Shown: one piece after another, positions 55,263-64,000 of the stretch
How positions within the stretch are numbered: position 1 is the first letter of the stretch
How the letters are laid out: every line of letters begins with the position of its first letter
NCBI GenBank assembly: GCA_963931865.1
Contig: OZ007510.1
Location: 12,859,981 to 12,923,980, forward strand
DNA: 64,000 nucleotides
DNA from: Axinella damicornis
Taxonomy: Eukaryota > Porifera > Demospongiae > Axinellida > Axinellidae
Reading direction: 5' to 3'
Program-made: the position numbers and the translations under genes
The notes under the pieces: model-generated
Databases searched by the model: none
Told to the model about the DNA's origin: nothing
The model's input: the letters and a program-made list of their open reading frames with translations, nothing else

Positions 55263-57527
55263 ATGGCCGAGCCCCCCAAAGTTGCGGAAGAAGCACTAAA
55301 GAAGATCACAGCTCAGCTGGAATGCTCTGTCTGTCTTGATACCTACACCAATCCCAAACTGCTGCCATGCTTCCATACATTCTGCAAGAAATGCCTAGAA
55401 CGTTTAGTTGTCCAGGATCGTAACGGACACACCCTGTGCTGTCCCAATTGTCGGCGAACCACCTTGCTACCCCCCACTGGGGTCTCAGGACTGCAAACAG
55501 CCTTCCACATTGATCACTTGTTCGAGATTCATGCTGCTCTGACCAAGGCAAATGAACCACAAAAGACGCAGTGTGAGAAATGCAAAAAATCCACAGCAAC
55601 AGGTTTCTGTCGTGATTGTGGCAAGTTTGTGTGTGACAAATGCACTGAACTCCACCAGATCTGGGAAGAGTTGGCCAACCACCAGATAGCTAGCCTCAAT
55701 GACATTCAGCAAGAGGCAGCCAGCCTTGTCCCTCCAACCAAGAAGGTCATGTACTGCCCCAAGCATCCCCAAAAAATGCTTGAGATCTTCTGTGAGACCT
55801 GTGGAGAACTCATATGCAACAACTGCACCATACGCCTCCACCAGGGACACAACTATGATGTCATCACCGACACCTTCCCAAAACACAAGGAGGAGATAGT
55901 TTCAAGTCTGCAGCCAGTGAAACAACAGCTAGCCACTGTCAACAAAGCAGTCCAGGCACTGGACACTAGAACAAAAGAAATAGAAGACCAGAGAACGACA
56001 GTCGAAGCTGATATTCACAAGCAAATTGATCGCCTGCATCAAGCCCTTGAGCAACAGAGAACAGAACTCATTGACCAGTTACACCGACTCACACAGCAGA
56101 AGTTCAAAGGCCTGGCAGCACAGAGGGATCAGTGTGAGCTAGTCCAGACCCAGCTCAGTAGCTGCCTGGATTACGTGGAGGGAAGTCTGAAAACTGGCAG
56201 CAAGGGAGAGATACTGGCGATCAAGTGTCCTGTGCTCAAACAGATTGAACTGATCACTGCCGAGTTTAAACCCAACACACTGGCTCCCCAGCAGGAGGTA
56301 GATATCCAGCTGGTCACAGATGATACACTAGACCTCCAGATATCCTGCCGAGGGTTTGCTGAACTTGTAACAGGTAACTCAGTGTGCTGCAGCAAGAGTT
56401 ATGCCACTGGAGATGGTCTGAAAACTGCAACAATCGGAGAGGAAGCCACCGCCACACTGCACGCTAGGGACAAGGATGACAGAGAATGTGATGCACTAGT
56501 CCAGGATGTCAGTGCTAGCTTAGTGTGCACTAGGGACAGCACCACAGTCAAATGTGACATCAAGAGGGAGGGGATGAGCACACACACTGTCAGCTACCGG
56601 CCTACCACTAGAGGAAGACATCAGCTGTACCTCAAAATCAACGGAAAGATTGTCAAAGGCAGTCCACACACTGTCATCATCAGACCAAATCTCCAAGTTA
56701 TCGGGAATCCAGTCAAAGTCACTACTGGTTTGAATAAACCATGGGGTGTGATGACTGACAGCAAGGGTCGGAATATTGTTACTGAGAGCAGTGGAAACCG
56801 AGTCTCCATCTTCTCCCCAGAATGGGATAAGATTCAATCATTAGGCAGTGGAAATCGTATTTCAACAGAGGGGCAGTCCAGCTTTCCCACTGGTGTCACT
56901 GTTGATGATGATGACAACATCTACGTAGTTGACACTAATAACCACCGTATTCAGAAGTTTTCCTCGGATGGGAGGTTTGTTGCTTCAGTCGGCACGCGTG
57001 GCAGTAATCCCCTGGAGTTTATCTTCCCTTTTGGCATTGGCTTCAACAAGAAGAATGGCAAACTGTACGTGTGTGACAATGACAATCATAGAATACAAGT
57101 CCTAGAAACAGACCTAACCCATCACTGCAGCTTTGGCAGTAGAGGAAGTGGAAATAAACAGTTCAATTGTCCTTACAATATTGCATTAGATAGAGATGGT
57201 AATGTGTATTTAGCAGATGAGCATGACCATCACATCCAGGTGTTCACTCCCGAAGGACAGTACTTGAGAATGTTTGGAAGTTTAGGCACTGGTCCTGGAG
57301 AACTATGTGAACCTGCAGGAGTTGCCATCGATGGTGACCAAGTATACGTAACTGAATATAGCAACGACCGTGTATCTGTGTTCAATACTGAGGGCAAGTT
57401 CTTGAAGTCGTTTGGTTGCAAGGGAGAAGCAAAGGCCCAGTTCAAGTTCCCTCGTTCTGTTCATGTGAACAAAGATGGCTTTATTCTTATAGCCGATTAT
57501 GGCAATAATCGAATTCAAGTTTTTTGA
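55263..57527 (+). CDS. Intronless TRIM-NHL protein (RING, two B-boxes, coiled coil, filamin, NHL)
   Basis: A single open frame of 754 residues from MAEPPKVAEEALKK (the in-frame ATG at 55239 adds 8). Order of domains: a C3HC4 RING (about 22-70; CSVCLDTYTNPKLLPCFHTF...CPNCRR); B-box 1 (about 100-140; CEKCKKSTATGFCRDCGKFV); B-box 2 (about 160-205; CPKHPQKMLEIFCETCGEL...CNNC); a coiled coil (about 210-300); a filamin-type Ig domain ending GSPHTVIIRP (about 365-475); then about six NHL repeats (for example NIYVVDTNNHRIQKF, KLYVCDNDNHRIQVL, FILIADYGNNRIQVF) to the stop. This is the TRIM2/3/71 architecture: an E3 ubiquitin ligase whose NHL propeller binds RNA or protein targets. I cannot pick an orthologue. 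It is intact and lies inside the FBF1-derived unit 2, at the place of an FBF1 intron. Confidence 0.93.
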   Translation: MAEPPKVAEEALKKITAQLECSVCLDTYTNPKLLPCFHTFCKKCLERLVVQDRNGHTLCCPNCRRTTLLPPTGVSGLQTAFHIDHLFEIHAALTKANEPQKTQCEKCKKSTATGFCRDCGKFVCDKCTELHQIWEELANHQIASLNDIQQEAASLVPPTKKVMYCPKHPQKMLEIFCETCGELICNNCTIRLHQGHNYDVITDTFPKHKEEIVSSLQPVKQQLATVNKAVQALDTRTKEIEDQRTTVEADIHKQIDRLHQALEQQRTELIDQLHRLTQQKFKGLAAQRDQCELVQTQLSSCLDYVEGSLKTGSKGEILAIKCPVLKQIELITAEFKPNTLAPQQEVDIQLVTDDTLDLQISCRGFAELVTGNSVCCSKSYATGDGLKTATIGEEATATLHARDKDDRECDALVQDVSASLVCTRDSTTVKCDIKREGMSTHTVSYRPTTRGRHQLYLKINGKIVKGSPHTVIIRPNLQVIGNPVKVTTGLNKPWGVMTDSKGRNIVTESSGNRVSIFSPEWDKIQSLGSGNRISTEGQSSFPTGVTVDDDDNIYVVDTNNHRIQKFSSDGRFVASVGTRGSNPLEFIFPFGIGFNKKNGKLYVCDNDNHRIQVLETDLTHHCSFGSRGSGNKQFNCPYNIALDRDGNVYLADEHDHHIQVFTPEGQYLRMFGSLGTGPGELCEPAGVAIDGDQVYVTEYSNDRVSVFNTEGKFLKSFGCKGEAKAQFKFPRSVHVNKDGFILIADYGNNRIQVF

Positions 57528-58381
57528 ACACTACGGAACCAGAACAAGACTGCACCCACTCACCACTGTAGCTTGAACACGTGACGTAGCATGGATATTG
57601 TGTAATTGTTGTGTATTGGTATCTAGTGTATAGATAATGGTTGATGGTTTTTTTGTGTAGGTGACAGATTACATGATATCATTATGACATCATTGTGATG
57701 TTGAGTGTCTGCTAATGCTCTTTGAATGCAAGTGCTAGGGCTCTCCTCCCCTACTGAAAATAGAGGTGTGGTCATATTTCCTGTATTCCTAGCTGCAGCA
57801 CCACAATGCTAGGGTGCACAGGGAGGGCTGGGCATGAGACTACAGGCCATACCGTATTAGGAGCTAGTCTCATTCTCAGACCTGCACTTGAAAAAGGAAG
57901 GAGGGTGACGGAATGAGTCAAAACAGGGGTGTGGTCCTATCTGTTACACCAGAGTGACGAGGCACTGTGCTCATGCTGGATGCTGCTCCTCTCGTGGGCC
58001 TCCATTAGGCTTGATGGTCTTGTCTTCATTCCCAGGCTCTGCTCCAGTTGTAATGCATATGTGAGTACATGCTGAAATGGAGCCTGGGAATGAGGCTAGA
58101 CAACATGAGGTACTATTATACCAAATGCTGCCCTCTGATTGGTCAAACCATGTCATGTATCTTGCATACCAAATGCTGCTCACTGATCAATCAAGCCATG
58201 GCTGAGCATGGTCGGTTGTTTAACATGTATCTTGCAGGGCTAGGCTCAAAGCCATTGAAGAGTCCTTTCAAAGAAGAGAAGCAAGGTCAAACTGATGGTT
58301 TCAGTTAAATGGATCAGATCTGCCAGTAAATCTCAGTAATCTACTAGTGTGCACAGTTGGAGTTTGTCCTCTGTTCCCCAG
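57528..58381. other. Spacer between TRIM-NHL and FBF1 pseudogene, duplicated from unit 1
   Basis: It aligns with 37930-39062 (FBF1 intron 8), including the CCACTGTAGCTTGAACAC segment, MITE remnants near 57840 and 58030, and GGGCTAGGCTCAAAGCCATT just before the exon. Unit 1 has extra sequence near 38000-38400. Confidence 0.75.
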
Positions 58382-58776
58382 GTCGCGGGAGGAGGCAGAG
58401 TCAGAGGCCTCACGGTTCCAGGAGCATCTGCAGCAGTCTGAGAGGGAGAGGTTGGACACTGTCACTGCCCTGAGGAGGAAGGTGGACTCGGTGGAGGTGG
58501 TCAAGGCCAGTGAGATCAGCAGGCTGCAGGAGTTCCACTGGTGAGCTGGCGGCATTCTGCCGAGAGTGCGTGAGATGAGTGATTGTCTGGGTTACTCTCC
58601 ATGGCTTGTCAGTCCTTTTGATGTGCACATTTGAGAGGATACCATATGGTGATGTTCATTGGCCGGGTCTGTTGGTGAGAAGTGGCTGACAGTAGTATTC
58701 CCATGGCAGGACTACAGCATTGTAGTTACATGTTGTATGCAATTACTTTCCACAGTCTTAATACTGAGTTGGGAGT

Positions 58777-58852
58777 GCCAGGGAGGTTAGTTCCAGTTGG
58801 TGGAGCATGAGACTCTTAATCTCAGGATCGTGGGTTAGAGCCCCACATCGGG
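58777..58852 (+). other. tRNA-Lys(CTT)-like pseudogene or SINE head
   Basis: The anticodon arm TGAGACTCTTAATCTCA forms a 5-bp stem with loop anticodon CTT. The T arm GTGGGTTAGAGCCCCAC forms a 5-bp stem. The D-arm is TAGTTCCAGTTGGTGGAGC. The acceptor stem does not pair well (3' side ATCGGGC), so it is probably not functional. The unit-1 counterpart is split by a MITE. Confidence 0.65.
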
Positions 58853-59682
58853 CACTGGTATTTTTCTTTTGCTGTCTTCCATGTTCAGCGTCCATTATTT
58901 CTGTTGATTTCAGTGCTGCAGTTGTGGATCTGAGGAACGAGCACGAACTGGACAAGCAGCACCTGCAGAGTCTGCACAGGCAGGACGTGGAGGCTCTGAA
59001 GACTGTACACCACACACTAGGTATGGGGATGACGTGTTGCTGTCCAATTTTTGAATACCCCACTCCCCCCTCCCCCTCCCCTCACCCCTCACTCCTCCTC
59101 TCATACCAGGCTGCTCTTGGAGCTCACGCGTCAGGTGGAGGTAAGCTCACATGAGGTGAGCCAGCTGCAGCAGCGGATTGACCATGCCCACTCCCGGGGG
59201 GCTGAGGAGAGGGAGCAAGGGGCTCGAGCGCAGGAGGAGCACCTCAAGGGTAAGGACTAGAAGACGAATGTCATTTTCTGTATGTGAAATTTTGAATCCA
59301 TCTGTTGTAATTTTATTTACACTGTTCTGATATGTGACTGGATTTGAGAAAAGGGACCACTTCGCGTTTTTGTGACAATATCAGTTTTTGATGTTTTTCA
59401 AACTCATATTTTCGCAACTAATCTTGGCAGCGAAGTGATTCTTGGTACAGTGCAAGTACTAACCTTCATAACCCATGCTAGAAATCCTGAGCTCCCTCTG
59501 TTCCAGAGTTACATGCCTTCGTATCATAGCCATTTTCCGAAACATTCGCCGCGATCGACAATGCCGCGAACTCCGCCCCGTAACTTGCTCACGGTGTGGC
59601 CCTAGGGTTTCATTTCCGCATCATTGCTGCAGTAACATATCCTCTATAAGTATAAACACAACTCACATTTAATTTAGATAGC

Positions 59683-59796
59683 CTCGTACCCAGTCCCACA
59701 CCCAGCTTTTCGTCGCTTGCAGCATGGATATCGATGCAATATTTACCGTACTGCAAGCGACGAAAAGCTGGGCGTGGGACTTGGTACGAGGCTGCG
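59683..59796. mobile_element. Hairpin MITE in FBF1 pseudogene intron
   Basis: TAGCCTCGTACCCAGTCCCA pairs with TGGGACTTGGTACGAGGCT. It is the duplicate of the hairpin at 41290. Confidence 0.9.
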
Positions 59797-62559
59797 CATT
59801 TCGATATGCGTGAAGTGGTCCCTTTTCTCAAATCCGGTCACATATTACAGTACATATTACAACAATGTTGAACATTAGTCCATTATAGGTTGTGTGTCCT
59901 ACTAGCTATTCCCACAGTAACTGTAAACTGTCTAGTGAGATCCTCACACATCTGGGTAGTATGTGCGTATCATTGGTGTACTATGTTTGTTGTCCTGCAG
60001 TGCTTGAGGACCGGATGAGTCGGCAGCAGGCTGAGAATGAAGTGGAGAGGGGGAGGCTACAGTCTCTGATTGCTAAGCTGGAGGCTCACGTGGCACACCA
60101 GAGCAGGCAGATTGAGCAGGTACGAGGATCTTGTATGTGTGGAAGTACGGAGTGCCTCAGTCTAGCCGCTCGTAGCGTTCCACCGATGCCAAGTTTTACT
60201 AATACTTCCGTTCCAATATCACTGTGTGATAGGTATATACTCAGTATACCCTACTTTGCAACAAGCCTTGCTTTCAGCAACAGCATTCACACAGAAAATG
60301 CCCTCTCTTAACTTGCCTGCCATCTTTGATTGCTCGAACATGTATTCAGTCAGACTCATGTGATCACTACTGTAGTACCACAGAATTCCAATAGCCGATA
60401 CCTGATACCTATACACCAATACCAGTATCGGTGGAACCCTAGCTAGCTCCAGCCGGCCTGCCACATGCAGGCCAGGTGGGGATCGAAGGTCTAGCGGCTA
60501 GAGTGGGAATGCCTCGGCCATATTCCAACTGATGTAGGACTAGTTTTGAGTAGGTCTTGGGTTCAAATCCCAGATGCTTTTGCACAAACTGGCACAGCAC
60601 AGCTGCACATTTGTCAAGGACACTTGCTCTACAGGACAGCTGGAATATAGACGGCATTGAGCCATCAACAAATGAAATCGCTCTCACCTGGCGCAGTGTT
60701 GTGTGGTAGCCCCCATCGCTGAAACTGGTCCATGAGTGGTCTCCGTGCATGCATGTGAGACCCTACGTAATGTTGATGGATGCTCAAAATGTGCTCCATG
60801 CAGGACATGCGATGGCTTGAAACACTCTCCCCGTCTTCATGACATGCTCTAGCCCCCCAACGCGAACTATAGTCTAGTCTCCATCCTTATAAGGCCTTGA
60901 GTTCATACTCAATCAGACAGTCTCTGGCTCCAAGTCAATGTCGTTGCAGTATTGAGTCGTTTGTGGTTTGAATTAACGCATGGCGCAAGAATATGCAAAA
61001 TACAAGCAGGAAGTGATTTACAGCACGACGTACAATACAAATAGATATATTAGGGTGAGAATTTCTTTGCGCATGCCGGGTCAGTTATGCAGAAAATTGA
61101 CAGCAAACTCGTCTGTGTGTGGCTCACTCAAGCTCACCCCAATGAGTCTGGGTGTCACTCTGTGCAGGAGCGTTGGCAGCTGCAGCAGGAGGGAGGGAAG
61201 TTGAAAGCCCAGCAGGCTGCCTTTGAGGAAGAGAGGACTGTCTCACTGAGGAGGACAGAGGAGGAGAAGGACCACCTGCAGATCGCCAGGGTGAGCAGAA
61301 TCCACCAGAGCTAACCAAGTTGTAGACCTCTCTGAAAGAAGTTGCTGTTTGTTTAAGAGAAAAATTAGGAAGATAGGGTAGTTGGGTGCTTTGCAGCAAA
61401 GGTATATTTTGTTTCCAGGAGAAATTTCTCTCTGAGCAGCGCGAGGTGCTGACACAGTGCTATATATGAGGAGCGTCGGGAGTTGGCAGCCGAGAGGGCA
61501 GAGCTGTCCATGCTGCAGAGGAGGGCACTGGAGAGGGAGCAGAAGGAGACACAAAGGAACCTCCAGGTGAGGGGGAGAGGAGGAGAGAGGCTCAGTTCAC
61601 CGCTATCACCTCACTGTTACTGTGTTGTGTAGACCAAAGCAGAACTGGAGTCGTCTCTCTCCCACCTGAGGGAGGAGAGTGTGAGGGTGGCAGCAGAGGG
61701 TACCAGGGTCAGGGAGGAAGGGGAGAAGTGGAGGTGGGAGAGGGATGCCCTGGAGAGGGACAGGGAGAAGCTGGAGACATTTGGGAGAGAGTTGCAGCAG
61801 CGATCACAGGAGATAGAGGATATGTGCCAGGTGACTGTATATTGGTGTAGGTGGGCCGTATGTGTATGTGCCACTGTGTAGGCTGGTATGTATGTATTAG
61901 TCTGTTGGTATGTGCGTGTATGTATGGGTGTGTGGGTGGATGGATACATGGTTGTGTCTGAGAGGGTGTACAGGTGTGTGGGTGAGGGAGAGAAAGAAGA
62001 TGAAGGAAAGGATTTGAGCTCATGCATAGTTCAACCATTTTGTCTATGCATTTCTAGTCTGCTGTGGAAGTTCATGACCGCGGGGAGAAGTCACTGCTGG
62101 AGGCCCAGACACTTCAGCTGAAGCTGTCTGAGCAGTCCAGAGCAATAGAGACACAGCTGGCAGAGCTGAGGGAGAGGGAGAAACACTTTGCAACAGTAAG
62201 AGGGAATTGTTCACATGAGAGCGTCTTTAAACTGTGTCTATAGTATAGAGGAGGCTTATGATTGGTGTGTTGTGTCTGTGTTGCAGGAACAGTTGGCGCT
62301 AGCTCACCAGAAGCGGGAGCTGCAGCACATTGTCACAGGGACGAGGAACCTCCAGGTGTCCCAGCCCTCAGGTCGTACCACTAGTGAGTTGCTGAGGGTA
62401 TTGTAAGATGCCTCATTCTGTCATGCACCAGCACAATAGAGAAGTCCCAACTTCATATTAATATTTTACACTGACACGTTGCTAATCAGGACACACAGTC
62501 TGGGCTCAAGAGTCTCCATATTACATGATCATGAGTCACTCGGGTATAATTCTCCTCCC

Positions 62560-63170
62560 AACCTATGCACACTCACACACACGCATACATACATTAACAC
62601 ACAGGTTTGCACTGCGACAATGAAACACTGGAAAGTGGTCCCAGTAGAACTGCACCTGAGACTGTGTATACCAAACTCCATTCTGCCCCCCTCCCACCTC
62701 CGCACTCACACACTACTAACTGCGGACCTCCTTCCCACTCCTTCCCGAGGGCCAGCCCTGTGCACGTCCCCCTATTCCTGCATCCTTCTCTCTCCTCTTC
62801 CTCCGTGAAGTCCTCTCTTGCCCACCTCCAGCGTAGCAGAAACATGAGGGAAATGGTCCTCCTAGCCGAGAAGGTAGTCATGTACACACACACACACATG
62901 AAAACACAAACACACACACAATTACACACACACACACACACACCACTGACACTTGCACACACACACACAGCATGCAAACACACCCACACACACATGCACC
63001 CACATGCACACACCCATGTGTCATGCACACACACACGCATACAAACACACATGCACACACACACATATACACACACCACACACACTCATACTGAAACACA
63101 TACACATACACATATTAGCCTCGTATCCGGCGCGCGAGAGAGCTCTCTCTCGCACCAAGTACGAGGCTAA
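62560..63170. repeat. (CA)n microsatellite and MITE, unit 2
   Basis: ACAC tracts at 62570-62604 and 62880-63110 are longer than in unit 1. The hairpin TAGCCTCGTATCCGGCGCGC...GTACGAGGCTA lies at 63116-63170. They flank and follow exon equivalent 62605-62873 without altering its splice sites. Confidence 0.85.
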
Positions 63171-63639
63171 CATGCACCAGTTGTGACTTCTTTATTATCT
63201 TTGCTAACAGGACAGAGAAGATTTGGAAGAGGAGTGTAAATTTCTGGAATCACTGCAGAACAATACCGGAGTGTTCCTGGATGGATAACTTATTGTGGCA
63301 ATACCTCATCACTGGCAGCAACATAGTTGGTTGTGCAACACATCACTTTGTATTAATGCATGAAATGCAGAGAAATGAAGCTAATAGAACTACAGCTAGC
63401 CCCGCTCAGATCATGCAGGAACATTAACACATACAGTGACTGTGATCAGTGTTTGTTTACTGTGAATACACTTGGAGTTGGAGTGTGACCCCGTGACATC
63501 TTCATCTGTCTATGTATATAGCCGTCTGTCCTGCTGAGCACACGGTGTACTGGATCAGTGTGCAGCATGTATACGAACCATGTGTGTGTCTGCTTTGCTT
63601 CACTCAAATGTGGTGAATTGGTGGTTTAGTCTGACAAGG

Positions 63640-64000
63640 TCGCAGTTAATCTTTTGGAGCCATGAATTCTGGGTGGTAGAGACGCTGACCCAAAGTTCTC
63701 GACCAAAGCTTCCACTCTGGTAATCACTACAACTAGTCTGGTTCCGAGACTACACTACAACTTGAACTTGAGTTTCTAGTGTAAGCATAAGCAGCTGCAG
63801 CTATAGATGTACTGGTATCCACACTGCTACCGGTGGCCAGGTCACTGGTACTCTGAGTGACAATCAATACTCTCTGCCTCCGTATAATTTGAGGAGGAGA
63901 GGTAGTCTTTCCGATGCTCTTCGATCTCTGAGTGCAGCTGGTCAAAGCATAGTGCACCCACAGATGGGGTGACACCGTAGTCAGAGATGCGACCGGGGTC
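63640..64000 (-). pseudogene. Exon-1 fragment of the CaaX-protein gene, start of unit 3
   Basis: On - it parallels residues ~1-140 of the 29658 gene: SDLATGS, AAAYAYTRNSSSS and the region equivalent to MAPKIN (63650). Frame changes leave it non-coding as it stands. It joins the FBF1 3' flank abruptly after GTGGTTTA at 63629. The same flank joins the shorter fragment at 45113 in unit 2. The sequence runs off the window edge. Confidence 0.8.

Larger units (their letters stand above)
58382..63288 (+). pseudogene. FBF1 second copy, 3' half, frameshifted
   Basis: It has eleven exon equivalents with intact splice sites: 58382-58540, 58914-59020, 59110-59249, 60001-60119, 61168-61290, 61419-61566, 61633-61830, 62058-62195, 62287-62383, 62605-62873 and 63211-63288. 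Compared with copy 1, the second is 107 nt instead of 108 (1-nt deletion near 59010). The sixth is 148 instead of 144 (extra TATA around 61461-61466), giving an immediate stop. The tenth has +3 nt, in frame. Exons 2-8 are absent and the 5' end is only a fragment at 52140-52600. Coding exons are otherwise about 97% alike, so the duplication looks fairly recent. Transcription is possible, but no full FBF1 can be made. Confidence 0.9.

Noticed and set aside
58777..58852. Functional tRNA-Lys gene
   Set aside because: The anticodon and T arms are good, but the acceptor stem does not pair and no terminator T-run follows closely. It lies inside a duplicated pseudogene intron.

Overview
This window is animal nuclear DNA. 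Genes are split by short GT-AG introns, and the sequence is full of small inverted-repeat DNA transposons, minisatellites, microsatellites and long G/C homopolymers. The proteins are metazoan: mitochondrial aconitase, the GPI-mannosyltransferase subunit PIG-X, a NEK-like kinase, an IFI44-like GTPase, the ciliary protein FBF1 and a TRIM-NHL protein. The abundance of MITEs and of DUF6589/RecQ-like transposon genes fits an invertebrate such as a sponge, but I cannot name the species. I rebuilt gene models from splice-site consensus and reading-frame continuity. Every complete model closes in frame across all its exons.

Layout. (1) 1-17620: the 3' three quarters of an ACO2-type aconitase on +. 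Its introns hold a foldback element, a TIR transposon carrying DUF6589 and RecQ-like helicase remnants, a degraded Ty3/gypsy element with intact LTR ends, and several MITEs. (2) 17918-20365: PIGX on +. (3) 20484-25446: a NEK-like kinase on -, tail-to-tail with PIGX, with a large 45-bp minisatellite in one intron. (4) 25585-27706: an IFI44-like GTPase on +, head-to-head with the kinase across 138 bp that contains a palindromic CRE. (5) 28328-29658: a 327-residue protein on - that ends in a CaaX motif, as the GTPase does. (6) 30316-44772: FBF1 on +, 19 coding exons, about 1377 residues. (7) 45110 onward: a second, decayed copy of the block '5' part of the CaaX gene + FBF1'. It is interrupted by a 6.6-kb TIR-bounded element made mostly of tandem repeats (45548-52118), which includes a 445-bp higher-order satellite. 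An intact, intronless TRIM-NHL gene (55263-57527) lies where an FBF1 intron would be. The FBF1 3' exons follow as a frameshifted pseudogene (58382-63288). (8) 63640-64000: the start of a third unit.

The genes do not form a pathway. The main themes are a tandem segmental duplication (unit about 15.9 kb, at least three starts) around FBF1, and a very active MITE family with TAGYCTCGTTCCCAG ends and 9-bp target-site duplications. That family has inserted in introns, an LTR, another MITE and a tRNA-derived sequence, and its ends appear to have been amplified into minisatellites.
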